64,000 bases of DNA. It comes from Thereva unica. Its lineage: Eukaryota; Arthropoda; Insecta; Diptera; Therevidae. Shown here piece after piece: positions 10,881 to 22,297 of the stretch. Below the pieces are notes generated by a model. The model saw only the letters and a list, made by a program, of their open reading frames with translations. It was not told where the DNA came from and searched no databases. The translations under genes were made by a program, and so were the position numbers. The stretch's first letter is position 1. Every line of letters begins with the position of its first letter. The stretch spans positions 97,992,326 through 98,056,325 of the forward strand of contig OX465281.1 of NCBI GenBank assembly GCA_949987705.1. Reading direction: 5' to 3'.

Positions 10881-11296
10881 TTTATTAATTACACCAAAAT
10901 TAATAATATTTTTTAATAAGAGTAATAATGGAACGGACTCACCAGGACTTATATTTTTAATCAAATTCCTAACTTTTCCTGATCATATGGATTCGAAAGC
11001 TTTATGATCCCACGAGCTTGACTCTGGATGATGATGCTTCACAGGGTTGAATCATGATTCGTGCGTAGCATAACCGCATGGTATCGGAGCACATTGAATT
11101 TTTATGGTATGCCGTTATCTCTAATGATGGGGATAACGGACAATAATGCAACTGGGCTAATGCACTGATAATATTGAGAAAACCGTGTTTTGCTATTTAA
11201 TTACTCGACGCGAAGTCACAATTCGAATATTATACCGTTAATTGTACTTTGTATGCACTCGATTATGATTTTAATAACTGAACGTTGGGAAGCAGG

Positions 11297-11315
11297 TTCC
11301 CGGGTTTCGGCACCA
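11297..11315 (-). promoter_or_regulatory. Primer-binding site of Pao-1
   Basis: On the minus strand the sequence TGGTGCCGAAACCCGGGAA follows the inner end of the LTR (..CGTAACA) after four T residues. TGG plus a tRNA 3'-end-like sequence directly inside an LTR is the standard layout. It fixes the minus orientation and the inner LTR border at about 11320. Confidence 0.75.
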
Positions 11316-11319
11316 AAAA

Positions 11320-11665
11320 TGTTACGTAAAAATGTTACGTTAATAGAAAAGTAAAAACACAAGAGCTTTTAATTATAAAGTACATTTATTGTGTTCACTG
11401 GGAACTGAGTAACTAACTAACAATTGGGAAACTGGCCGAGATCTGGTCTCTGACACAGAGTATGAATTACTGGCCGAGATCTGATCTCTGACACAGAGGA
11501 TTAATTACTGGCCGAGATCTGGTCTCTAACACAGCGTATTAATTACTGACTAAAAATGTGTAAAAAGCTTCCAGTGGATGATATATATGCAGATGGTAGT
11601 AGAAGACTGGATGTGAAGATGATACTAGATGACTAAATGTGAAGATGGTACTAGATGACTGAATG
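11320..11665 (-). repeat. Candidate 5' LTR of Pao-1
   Basis: The inner border TGTTACG at 11320 is adjacent to the primer-binding site. A minus-strand AATAAA lies near 11386-11391. Three 38-bp direct repeats (starting CTGGCCGAGATCT) occupy 11432-11545, and a second short repeat series (GATGTGAAGATG...) runs at 11610-11665. The outer border is set only by where Pao-2 gag sequence starts (about 11665-11690). The partner LTR is outside the window, so length and identity are unverified. Confidence 0.55.
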
Positions 11666-12075
11666 TGAAGATAAAGTTAAAGGCTCATAGACTGTCCTTA
11701 ACACAAACAGCTACGGTGGATGATCCTATATTCAGTGACATTACGAAATTTCTGGACGACCGCATTTATGAGTTAAGTGTGATACATAATCATCAACCAA
11801 CAGTAGCAAAACTTCAACTTAGTCATACTCAGAATGGCAAGCCCACACACACAGTAACCACGATAACATGCAGCATGTGCAACAGAAATCATTATCTTTT
11901 TACCTGCCCTCAATTTACACACTTGTCACTTTCAGATCGTGAGGCCTTCATCAAGAAACACGGTTTTTGCTTCAATTGTATCAAAGGTAAGCATCTAGTG
12001 AAGGACTGTCGCTCTACAATCAACTGTCAGATATGTTTCAAGCGCCATCACTCGTTGTTGCATATTCTTTGGTGA
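11665..12075 (+). pseudogene. Pao-2 gag C-terminal fragment with zinc knuckles
   Basis: The frame ends with Cys/His clusters CSMCNRNHYLFTC, CFNCIKGKHLVKDC and CQICFKRHHSLLH, which is the triple Pao gag signature and close in spacing to Pao-1. The N-terminal gag is absent. The nominal start lies in Pao-1 LTR sequence and is not genuine; Pao-2 sequence begins around 11690. The stop at 12073-12075 is a mutation, because protease sequence continues in another frame immediately after. Confidence 0.8.
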
Positions 12076-12089
12076 ATAACTCAACACAA

Positions 12090-12457
12090 AACATATAGCA
12101 ATTATTCTCGTTAAGGATAGCTACAACAACTATCAAACATGTCGTGCGTTATTAGACTCCGGGTCGCAATTAACCTTAATATCAAAATGCTGTGCCCGAA
12201 GGTTAAATTTGAAACGCACAAATGCTAGAATAATCATAAATGGGATTGACGGCGAAGATTCTAAGGCAACCTGCACCCGTGGTAGTGTTAATCTAACCTT
12301 TAAATCAAGATTCACTGAAGAGACCTTCATGACAACAGGGTATATCCTCAACACGGTAAGCAGCTATCTACCATCAGCACCAATATCATTATCATCTATT
12401 CAACACTACAAATCTCTTTACATTCCTGATTCCTTCTGTCATAACCTTCCTTAGCCC
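12090..12457 (+). pseudogene. Pao-2 aspartic protease
   Basis: The plus frame from about 12091 reads HIAIILVKDSYNNYQTCRAL then LDSGSQLTLISKCC. LLDSGSQ at about 12148-12168 is the D-S/T-G-type active site of Pao proteases. The domain continues through INGIDGED and IQHYKSLYIPDSFCHNLP, where a lost base shifts the frame just before a LINE fragment lands at about 12458. The downstream partner (DPYFVRPSKIDIIIG) follows the fragment at 12743. The two minus-strand ORFs here are shadows. Confidence 0.75.
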
Positions 12458-12742
12458 TTCCCCGCTTCACCAAAGCGCATGTCATCGGTTGGTTGATGAG
12501 ATTCAACTCGTTTCAGGAGGCATAACACTCCAGCGAGTTGTTTCTCGATGCCCCGATGACAAAGTCGCCAGTAATGGTTGGGAGTAGGTGGACTGCAAAA
12601 TATCGCTGGTAGTTTGTGACAGTTCCTTTCTTCCCCGACTAGAGTTGCTGTTCGACATTGCACTCTATATGAAGAAAATAGATTGTCGACACAGTATAAA
12701 GGGCGTTTCCTGTGACTCTAGTCTTTCACATAAAAAAAAAAG
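12458..12742 (+). mobile_element. 5'-truncated LINE 3' end with A-tail, inserted in Pao-2
   Basis: This 285-bp stretch has no Pao homology, ends in an A-run and splits the Pao-2 protease exactly. Its last part (CGACATTGCACTCTATATG, GGGCGTTTCCTGTGACTC, TTTCACATAAAA) resembles the 3' tail of LINE-A (GACATTGCACC, GGGTGACTCCTGAG, CCCACATAAAA at 23515-23604). It is therefore probably a tail of a related, diverged LINE on the plus strand. No clear target duplication was seen. Confidence 0.6.
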
Positions 12743-13140
12743 ATCCATATTTCGTCCGTCCATCCAAGATTGACATCATTATTGGGGTAGACATTTTCTT
12801 CAAGTCCTTTAAACAGGAGTCATCTTCATCTGTAAACTCATGCTCAACAGCGCTCCAAACGGCTTTCGGTTGGATTATAGGAGGCCAAGCGTCTCAACTT
12901 CAACCTTCTCTATGTCTACATGTTTCACAGAACATTGACCAAACGCTACAATCTTTTTGGGAAATGGAGGAACCTACATACATCATCAATCAAATTGCAG
13001 CCAATGGATCAGGAATGTGAAGAACATTACCAACAAACAGTGCAACGTCTGCCGTGCGGAAGATATCAAGTGAGACTTCCTTTCAAGCACCATCCGAGAT
13101 TGCTTGGATATTCAAAACAGCAAGCAATAACAGGACTTTT
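12743..13140 (+). pseudogene. Pao-2 protease/RT linker region
   Basis: The frame has DPYFVRPSKIDIIIGVDIFF and TAFGWIIGGQAS, the standard Pao sequence after the protease, then FWEMEEP. A frameshift near 12980 moves to CEEHYQQTVQRLPCGRYQVR and LPFKHHPRLLGYSKQQA, the segment that precedes the RT fingers. It ends abruptly at about 13140 in GLL, where the inverted-repeat insert starts, and continues at 13916. Confidence 0.8.
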
Positions 13141-13915
13141 GACGTGACAACGTCTATTAAATCGGTTTAAGATAGGACGCGCGTGTGAAAATGTCCCGCA
13201 CACTCAAAAAAAAAAATCATATCTCCGCCCCCATACATGTTAGGGGGTGGTTAATGGCTCAAAATTTTCGTTAATTTATCCTATACACAGGAAAGATACA
13301 TTCATTCACCTTATTGACGTGACAACGTCTATTAAATCGGTTTAAGATAGGACGCGCGTGTGAAAATGTCCCGCACACAAAAAAAATTTGCTTCGAAATA
13401 TATAATTTATTAATTGAGAAAATAATACAAAACGTAATAACAGACGTTGTCACGTTCAAATTAATAGACGTTGTCACGTTAAAATACGGACGTGATACTT
13501 CACATCCAAGACCATAAATTTTTTAGTTTGAAATTTGGACTGTAATTTAACGTGGCATCTTTTGCTGCAATAGCATTGATCTTAAATGAAAAACAAAAGA
13601 AAAATGCGTTGCACTATTTACGGCATCTACATATGTAGTAGGAGGATAAATTACATTTCGACATTCAAGCAATCTTAAGGTCTCCCGTCTCATACAGGCC
13701 GCCGGGCGGGCCGTGATTTGACGGTTTCTCGAATTGAGGCCAAGTATAAGCACACACTCAGCGGCCACCTGGTGGGTATTCTGGAAGTTTCAGGTATAAT
13801 AACTAAGTGGCTAGTTGAAAATTGTAAATCTTCAACGCCGGATTCCGTTGCAAGACATCTAAATCTTATAGTATCAAGTAATCTATCCTCAGCACTGACA
13901 GCTCTTCTCATTTTT
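13141..13915. mobile_element. Inverted-repeat insert with Harbinger transposase remnant
   Basis: The insert interrupts Pao-2 between GLL and RRFVKKHQFA. TGACGTGACAACGTCTATTAA occurs at 13142 and 13315 as direct copies of a unit of about 63 bp. Inverted copies (AGACGTTGTCACGTT) lie at 13442-13458 and 13465-13482, giving TIR-like ends for a 340-bp element. The rest (13483-13915) includes a PIF/Harbinger-like fragment. Whether these are one element or two is open. Exact borders and target duplication are unresolved. Confidence 0.55.
13547..13915 (-). pseudogene. PIF/Harbinger-type transposase fragment
   Basis: Minus-strand frames contain AVSAEDRLLDTIRF, CLATESGVEDLQFST and IIPETSRI, which follow the known Harbinger/HARBI1 pattern (ERL-x4-RFLATG, then LQYxF, then IxxETCxxI). 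A second frame nearby carries AAECVLILGLNSRNRQITAR. Small indels break the frame, and no DDE residues lie in this short piece. The call rests on pattern recognition alone; I rate it plausible, not firm. Confidence 0.45.
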
Positions 13916-14213
13916 TCCAAGGAGCGTCGGTTCGTCAAAAAACATCAATTCGCGTCTAAATATAGACAGTTTATGAACAAATATTTAACATTACAACAAA
14001 TGGAAAATTCAAGTCTCGGATCACAGCCTTCAGAATTCTTTCTCCCACACCGTGGTATTGTGAAGGCTGAAAATATCACAACAAAGCTAAGAGTCGTTTT
14101 CGATGGTTCTGCTCAATCATCCACAGGGTGTTCACTGAACGACATTCTACATACCGGTCCAAAAATACAAAAAGAGATGTATGATATTCTTCTTAGTATC
14201 GCCAGATAGCTGT
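13916..14213 (+). pseudogene. Pao-2 reverse transcriptase, fingers region
   Basis: The frame reads RRFVKKHQFASKYRQFMNKY, FFLPHRGIVKAENITTKLRV, VFDGSAQSSTGCSLNDILHT and GPKIQKE, the canonical Pao RT start. A deletion removes motif A (the D-x3-M(F/Y)RQ region), leaving only RQIAVHP just before the LINE-A insertion point at 14214-14219. The RT continues after the LINE at 23605 with HPEDRRYQKIVWR. The nominal ORF start at 13718 lies in the upstream insert. Confidence 0.85.
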
Positions 14214-14232
14214 ACATCCGGCAAATATTCCG

Positions 14233-15195
14233 ATGGTTGCGGCAAATGTAATGCCGGGAAATATTCCCGAGAACGTGGCGATTGAGCCCGCGCAACCGAA
14301 GTCCCGTTACAAGTCAAGTTTTGGTATTGACTTTTGTAACATTCGTGGACTTCATGCGAATTTCTCTTTTGTTGAGCGCCACTTATCTAATTACGAACCC
14401 CCAATCTTCGCACTTAGTGAAACCCAAATATCACCCGATAATGACTTAGATTATTATCAGGTGTCGGGGTACACTTTAGTGCACAATCTCTCCCCCCATA
14501 GGGGTATTGACATTTATGTTAGGGACGACGTGGCTTATTATAAAATATATTTAAGCACGACTTCAGATTTTAATTATCTTTGGATTAAAATCATTTTCCA
14601 AAGCCACGTCATATTCTTCTGCTTCCTATACAGAAGCCCTAACATAAGTAACGAAGCCTCCACCTTATCTTTTGATACTATTTCCGAACAAATCTCGGGA
14701 TTTTTGTCGTCCAATCCTGAGTGTGAAATCATCGTTGCGGGTGATTTCAATGTTCACAACATTAAATGGTTGACTTATTCAAATGGCACCAGTATTTCTG
14801 GCAAGGACGTCGAGCTCTTTGCAGACATCAATAACTTGCATCAAATTGTGGATCATCCCACAAGAGTCCCTGATGTTGCTGATCAAGGAAAATATCTCCT
14901 TGATCTTTTTCTAACTTCCCATCCAGCGCGTTACTCCGTCGAAGTTAATTCACCTCTCGGCAATTCAGACCACTGCCTAACTTCCCATTCGAATTTCCCA
15001 CCCCTCCCAAACCAGTTCGAAGAACTGTATGGCATTATGGGAAGGCCAATTGGCAGGGGCTTATTAATTTTTTCCAGTCTACAGACTGGAATTTGTGTTT
15101 CCGGAATAGAAACGTCAACTCTGCCGCTATCCGTATCACCAGGATCATACAGGCAGGAATGCATTTGTTTATTCCCCATTCTACCAAATCTGTGA
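14233..15195 (+). pseudogene. LINE-A apurinic-type endonuclease domain
   Basis: The frame carries the hallmark endonuclease residues in order: CNIRGLHANF (start), ALSETQI (metal-binding Glu), FLYRSPN, IIVAGDFNVHNIKW (GDFN) and GNSDHCL (SDH). Catalytic motifs are intact through about residue 255, then the frame drifts out of register (from about 15000), so the ORF's last 65 codons are not genuine. The real ORF would run on into the RT. The Met at 14233 is internal because the element is 5'-truncated into Pao-2. The domain nicks target DNA for reverse transcription. Confidence 0.85.
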
Positions 15196-16275
15196 AGCCT
15201 AGGCCCAACAGATGATTTAATCGGGAGTGTATGAATGCAATCAAAACTAAATAAGCCGCCTTCCGAGCGTACAAGAGCTTCCCGAGTGAATCGTTTCGTT
15301 TAGAGTACAAACAACAACGAAATTCTTGTAAAACCGCCATCAAGAAAGTCAAAACCTTATTTGACAACAAATTGAGAAGTAAACTCCTAAATGCAACCTC
15401 TGGTAGCAAAAACTTCTGGTCCTTGGTAAGTTCCATCAAGAAGAATTTCACTACAACTTCAACCCCTTCCTTTATTCACAATGAGAAGGTAATAACAGAC
15501 AGCAAATCCAAGGCCAATTTATTAGCATCTATGTTCGCTTCGAATTCTTCTTTACCCGAAAAAGATGTGTTACCCCCTGTATCCGAGCGTAACGGCCATT
15601 CAATGGACAGGGGTTTTTTCAGGACTCGCGAGGTGTACAGGTGCCTCAAGGAGCTCGATGCCAACAATCCACTGAACCCGATAATATACCCCCTATCGTC
15701 TTAAAACAATGCGCCTCACCTTTGGCTAAACCTCTGCGCAAATTATTTTCCCTGTCATATTTCTCCGGAGTTTATCCCGACTCTTGGAAACTTGCCCATG
15801 TTCAGCCTATACCGAAAAAAGATGATTCCAGCCTTCCCTCCAATTACCGCCCAATAGCAATTACTTCTATTCTCTCCAAAACCATGGAGACAATAATCAA
15901 CAAAAAGCTTATGGGATATCTAGAATCCAATCTACTAATAAACGACAGACAGTATGGCCTCCGACAAAAAAGATCCACTGGTGATCTTTTAATCTGTCTT
16001 ACAGAACACCTCAGCCGTAGTTTGCATGGATCCGGTGAGTCTAGTCTGGTTGCTCTGGATATCTCCAAGGCTTTCGATAGAGTTTGGTACTCAGCCCTGT
16101 TAGCTAAACTCAAAGCTATTGGAGTTGACTCACTTCTACAGAAGTGGATAGAGAGTTTCCTTTCCGGCCGTTCAATTAAGGTGGTATTGGATGGCGTCAA
16201 ATCTGAACCCCACCTTATCTCTGCGGGAGTCCCCCAGGGATCAATTGTATCACCGGCCCGGCCCAATTTCTCATT
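15196..16275 (+). pseudogene. LINE-A reverse transcriptase, N-terminal two thirds
   Basis: Frames 15372-15704 and 15641-16279 give KLRSKLLNATSGSKNFWSLV, then the RT core: SNYRPIAITSILSKTMETII, QYGLRQKRSTGDLL, VALDISKAFDRVWY (motif A, catalytic Asp) and SAGVPQGSIVSPA (motif B). A frameshift sits near 15660, so the RT is interrupted even before the satellite insert at about 16276. LINE-C at 62606-63676 has the same segment in one frame and confirms the order. Minus-strand ORFs here are shadows. Confidence 0.85.
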
Positions 16276-16429
16276 TTAAAACGTTTTTATTAGCTCGCTT
16301 TCTTGTCTGTCTGTTTGTCCGGTACAAATCTTGCAATCGATTTTTTGACTACTTCCTGTTACCCGATCACCCTGAAATTTTGCACACAGCTACAGCTCCG
16401 ATGACAATGCAATATGGTATACTCATTAT

Positions 16430-19400
16430 ACCGTTAGATCCATGGCGGAGGACTCTAGAAGACGGATTACTGTTTTCTTCACGGAACAAATTTTGCATTC
16501 GATTTTTCAAATACTTCCGGATATCCTATCATGGTGAAATATTGCACACAGATTTAGCTGTGATGACAATGCAATATGGTACATACCTTTAGTCCATGGA
16601 GGCCGTCTCAGGAGGTCGGATTGAAATATTCTTCACAAACCCTTCGAAATGGATATCAAATGAAATAGTATGATAAGTAGAACACCATAAGCAATATAGT
16701 ATACTCAATTTATCGTTTGGTCCATGGCGGTCATCTCCAGAGGGCGGATTACCATTTTCTTCACAACCCCCTCTATATGGGTATCAAATGAAAGGGCATC
16801 ATAAGACGAATGCAGTAAGCCATGCCCTTAGATCCATGGCAGACTCCTCAAGAGGGTGGGTTACTATTCTCTTCAGAACCCTTTCGACATGGGTATCAAA
16901 TGAAAGGGTCTCGACATGGGTATCAAATGAAAGGGAATCATAAGACAAATGCAATAAGCTATGTCTTTAGATCCATGGCGACCTCCTCGGGAGGGTTGGT
17001 TAACATTCTCTTCAGAGCCCTTTCGACATGGGTATCAAATGAAAGAATATGATAATTAGAAAACAATAAGCAATATAGTATACTCAATATTTCGTTTGGT
17101 CCATGGCGGCCATCTCAAGAGGACGGATTAACATTTTCTTCACAACCCCCTGGACATGGGTATCAAACGAAAGGGCATCATAAGTAATGCAATAAACTAA
17201 GTCTTTAGATTCATGGCTACCTCCTCAGGAGGGCTGGTTACCATTCTTACAATCAGGCGGCGATAAGCAATACAATATACTCAGAACATCATTAGGTCCA
17301 TGGCGGCCTCCTCAGGAGGGTGGGTTACCATTCTCTTCAGAACCCTTTCGACATGGGTATCAAATGAAAGGGTATGATAAGTAGAATACCATAAGCAATA
17401 TAGTATACTCAATATTTCGCTTGGTCCATGGCGGCCATCTCAAGAGGACGGATTAACATTTCCTTCACAACCCCCTCAACATGGGTATCAAACAAAGGTC
17501 AGGTAATGCAATAAGCTGTGTCTTTAGATCCATGGCGACCTTCTCAGGAGGGCCGGTTACCATTCTCTTCAGAACCCTTTCAACATGGGTATCAAATGAA
17601 AGGGTATGATAAGTAAAACACCATTAGCAATACAATATACTCAGAACATCATTAGGTCCATGGCGGCCTCCTCAGGAGGGTGGGTTACCATTCTCTTCAG
17701 AACCCTTTCGGCATGGGTATCAAATGAAAGGGTATGATAAGTAGAATACCATAAGCAATATCGTATACTCAATATTTCGTATAGTGTTTCATTAGATCCA
17801 TGGCGGCCTCCTCAGGAGGGTGGGTTACCATTCTCTTCAGAACCCTTTCGACATGGGTGTCAAATGAGAAAGTGTATGATAAGTAGAATACCATAAGCAA
17901 TATATTATACTCAATATTTCGTTTGGTCCATGGCGGCCATCTAAAGAGGACGGATTAACATTTTCATCACAACCCCCTCGACATGGGTATCAAACGAAAA
18001 GGCATCATAAGTAATGCAATAAGCTATGTCTTTAGATCCATGGCCACCTCCTCAGGAGGGTGGGTTACCATTCTCTTCAGAAACCTTTCGACATGAGTAT
18101 CAAATGAAAGGGTATGATAAGTAAAACACCATAAGCAATACAATATACTCAGAACATCATTAGGTCCATGGCGGCCTCCTCAGGAGGGTGGGTTACCATT
18201 CTCTTCAGAACCCTTTCGACATGGGTATCAAATGAAAGGGTATGATAAGTAGAATACCATAAGCAATATGGTATACTCAATATTTCGTATAGTGTTTCAT
18301 TAGATCCATGGCGGCCTCCTCAGGAGGGTAGGTTACCATTCTCTTCAGAACCCTTTCGACATGGGTGTCAAATGAAAGGGTATGATAAGTAGAATACCAT
18401 AAGCAATATATTATACTCAATATTTCGTTTGGTCCATGGCGGCCATCTCAAGAGCACGGATTAACATTTCCTTCATAACCCCCTCGACATGGGTATCAAA
18501 CGAAAGGGCATCATAAGTAATGCAACAAGCTATGTCTATAGATCCATGGCGACCTCCTCAGGAGGGCCGGTTACCATTCTCTTCAGAACACTTTCGACAT
18601 GGGTATCAAATGAAAGGGTATGATAAGTAAAACACCATAAGCAATGCAATATACTCAGAACATCATTAGGTCCATGGCGGCCTCCTCAGGACGGTGGGTT
18701 ACCATTCTCTTCAAAACCCTTTCGACATGGGTATCAAATGAAAGGGTATGATTAGTAGAATACCATAAGCAATATAGTATACTCAATTATTCGTTTGGTC
18801 CATGGCGGCCCTCTCAAGAGGACGGATTAACATTTCCTTCACAACCCCCTCAACATGGGTATCAAACAAAGGTCAGGTAATGCAATAAGCTGTGTCTTTA
18901 GATCCATGGCGACAGTAAGCAATATATTATACTCAATATTTCGTTTGGTCCATGGCGGCCATCTCAAGAGGACGGATTAAAATTTTCTTCACAACCCCCT
19001 CGACATGGGTATCAAACGAAAGGGCATCATAAGTAATGCAATAAGCTAAGTCTTTAGATTCATGGCTACCTCCTCAGGAGGGCCGGTTACCATTCTTACA
19101 ATCAGGCGGCGATAAGCAATACAATATACTCAGAACATCATTAGGTCCATGGCGGCCTCCTCAGGAGGGTGGGTTACCATTCTCTTCAGAACCCTTTCGA
19201 CAAGGGTATCTAATGAAAGGGTATGATAAGTAGAATACCATAAGCAATATAGTATACTCAATATTTCGTTTGGTCCATGGCGGCCATCTCAAGAGGACGG
19301 ATTAACATTTCCTTCACAACCCCCTCAACATGGGTATCAAACAAAGGTCAGGTAATGCAATAAGCTGTGTCTTTAGATCCATGGCGACCTTCTCAGGAGG

Positions 19401-21760
19401 GCCGGTTACCATTCTCTTCAGAACCCTTTCAACATGGGTATCAAATGAAAGGGTATGATAAGTAAAACACCATTAGCAATACAATATACTCAGAACATCA
19501 TTAGGTCCATGGCGGCCTCCTCAGGGCCATTCCATTCTCTTCAGAACCCTTTCGGCATGGGTATCAAATGAAAGGGTATGATAAGTAGAATACCATAAGC
19601 AATATCGTAACATTTTCTTCACAACCCCCTCGACATGGGTATCAAACGAAAAGGCATCATAAGTAATGCAATAAGCTATGTCTTTAGATCCATGGCCACC
19701 TCCTCAGGAGGGTGGGTTACCATTCTCTTCAGAAACCTTTCGACATGAGTATCAAATGAAAGGGTATTTTAAGTAAAACACCATAAGCAATACAATATAC
19801 TCAGAACATCATTAGGTCCATGGCGGCCTCCTCAGGAGGGTGGGTTACCATTCTCTTCAGAACCCTTTCGACATGGGTATCAAATGAAAGGGTATGATAA
19901 GTAGAATACCATAAGCAATATAGTATACTCAATATTTCGTTTGGTCCATGGCGGCCATCTCAAGAGCACGGATTAACATTTCCTTCATAACCCCCTCGAC
20001 ATGGGTATCAAACGAAAGGGCATCATAAGTAATGCAATAAGCTATGTCTATAGATCCATGGCGACCTCCTCAGGAGGGCCGGTTACCATTCTCTTCAGAA
20101 CACTTTCGACATGGGTATCAAATGAAAGGGTATGATAAGTAAAACACCATAAGCAATGCAATATACTCAGAACATCATTAGGTCCATGGCGGCCTCCTCA
20201 GGACGGTGGGTTACCATTCTCTTCAAAACCCTTTCGACATGGGTATCAAATGAAAGGGTATGATAAGTAGAATACCATAAGCAATATAGTATACTCAATA
20301 TTTCGTTTGGTCCATGGCGGCCATCTCAAGAGCACGGATTAACATTTCCTTCATAACCCCCTCGACATAGGTATCATAAGTAATGCAATAAGCTATGTCT
20401 ATAGATCCATGGCGACCTCCTCAGGAGGGCCGGTTACCATTCTCTTCAGAACACTTTCGACATGGGTATCAAATGAAAGGTATGATAAGTAAAACACCAT
20501 AAGCAATGCAATATACTCAGAACATCATTAGGTCCATGGCGGCCTCCTCAGGACGGTGGGTTACCATTCTCTTCAGAACCCTTTCGACATGGGTATCAAA
20601 TGAAAGGGTATGATAAGTAGAATACCATAAGCAATATAGTATACTCAATATTTCGTTTGGTCCATGGCGGCCATCTCAAGAGCACGGATTAACATTTCCT
20701 TCATAACCCCCTCGACATAGGTATCATAAGTAATGCAATAAGCTATGTCTATAGATCCATGGCGACCTCCTCAGGAGGGCCGGTTACCATTCCCTTCAGA
20801 ACACTTTCGACATGGGTATCAAATGAAAGGGTATGATAAGTAAAACACCATAAGCAATGCAATATACTCAGAACATCATTAGGTCCATGGCGGCCTCCTC
20901 AGGACGGTGGGTTACCATTCTCTTCAAAACCCTTTCGACATGGGTATCAAATGAAAGGGTATGATTAGTAGAATACCATAAGCAATATAGTATACTCAAT
21001 ATTCCGTTTGGTCCATGGCGGCCATCTCAAGAGGACGGGTTAACATTTCCTTCACAACCTCCTTGACATGGGTATCAAACGAAAGGGCATCAAAAGTAAT
21101 GCAATAAGCTATGTCTTTAGATCCATGGCGACCTCCTCAGGAGGGCCGGTTACCATTCTCTTCAGAACACTTTCGACATGGGTGTCAAATGAAAGGGTAT
21201 GATAAGTAAAACACCATAAGCAATGCAATATACTCAGAACATCATTAGGTCCATGGCGGCCTCCTCAGGACGGTGGGTTACCATTCTCTTCAAAACCCTT
21301 TCGACATGGGTATCAAATGAAAGGGTATGATTAGTAGAATACCATAAGCAATATAGTATACTCAATATTTCGTTTGGTCCATGGCGGCCATCTCAAGAGG
21401 ACGGGTTAACATTTCCTTCACAACCTCCTTGACATGGGTATCAAACGAAAGGGCATAAAAAGTAATGCAATAAGCTATGTCTTTAGATCCATGGCGACCT
21501 CCTCAGGAGGGCCGGTTACCATTCTCTTCAGAACACTTTCGACATGGGTGTCAAATGAAAGGGTATGATAAGTAAAACACCATAAGCAATGCAATATACT
21601 CAGAACATCATTAGGTCCATGGCGGCCTCCTCAGGACGGTGGGTTACCATTCTCTTCAGAGCACGGCTTACCATTTTCATCACAACACCCGCGACGTAGG
21701 TAGTACAGAAAAGGGTATGATAAGTAGAATACCATAAGCTATATGAGGTCATTGTAAATT
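16430..21760. repeat. Satellite array with 366-bp three-monomer higher-order repeat
   Basis: About 43 monomers each contain CCATGG followed by a CTCAGGAGG-type segment, GGTTACCATTCTCTTCA-type, GACATGGGTATCAAATGAAA and ATACTCA. In the right half, monomers alternate as three classes (CATTAGGTCCATGGCGGCC; CGTTTGGTCCATGGCGGCC; TTTAGATCCATGGCGACC). CCATGG positions 20885, 21013, 21123 and 21251 give 128+110+128 = 366 bp per higher-order unit. An older 351-bp version occurs at 20176-20878. Monomers at the left end are more diverged. Short ORFs here are repeat translations. Confidence 0.9.
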
Positions 21761-22297
21761 TTACTTGGCGGCTAACATAAACTGGTGGATTGCCTAACTT
21801 TACAACAACCTCCACATGGGAATCACATGAAAGGAAATGCCATGTAGAAAAAAATAAGCTATGTGACGTAATTCAAAATTTAATATTCACATCAGTTACA
21901 TAATTTAAATTAATACGGCAAATTATTCAAAGTAAAATGAAACATAAAAGTTTCAGATAATTATGACTCAAATTTAATTTATAGATGTTTTTATATGAAG
22001 AAAGCAGTTAAATACAATCAAAAGTCAGCTAAAGGCTTTTCAGTAAAAGAGTAGTTGCGAGCACTCATGAAAATAGTAAAAATGATCAAAAAAGAGATGC
22101 CGCTATTATTGTAATAAAAATCATATAAAATTAATTTAGCTTACTTCTTCATTTTAATTTTCAGGAATTTCAAAATTAAAAGGATTGGTATATTATTAGT
22201 AGATTTAGGTAACAATTGTCCACATGTGTCCGTCATAATATCATGACCATGTTATAAAGTGATTGCAAAATGTCGCACACAAGACTAAAAAGCAGAT

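Larger units (their letters stand above)
9786..11296. other. Pao-1 5' leader, no gene, with two repeat blocks
   Basis: This is the stretch between the gag start and the primer-binding site. About 1.5 kb is long for a Pao leader, which may mean expansion or unseen insertions. It holds a minisatellite (9880-10360), longer direct repeats (10560-10880) and otherwise AT-rich sequence. Short ORFs over the minisatellite are repeat translations, not genes. Confidence 0.6.
1..11665 (-). mobile_element. Pao-1: degenerate BEL/Pao LTR retrotransposon, minus strand, 3' end outside the window
   Basis: Minus-strand gag, protease, reverse transcriptase, RNase H and integrase segments follow one another from about 9785 down to position 1, behind a primer-binding site at 11297-11315 and a candidate 5' LTR at 11320-11665. 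The reading frame is broken many times, so the copy is dead. Two foreign elements (2145-3760 and 6253-9448) split it, and removing them brings the coding segments together. The 3' LTR should lie just left of the window. The right edge abuts the gag of a plus-strand Pao element, so Pao-1 probably inserted there; the target duplication cannot be checked without the missing LTR. Confidence 0.85.

Noticed and set aside
16822..17052. Small plus-strand ORF in the satellite
   Set aside because: Pure tandem-repeat translation with no codon or domain signal; not repeated as an open frame in other monomers.
16430..21760. Regularly spaced repeats considered as a CRISPR array
   Set aside because: Monomers are contiguous with no unique spacers, lengths are 110-128 bp, and the context is eukaryotic.
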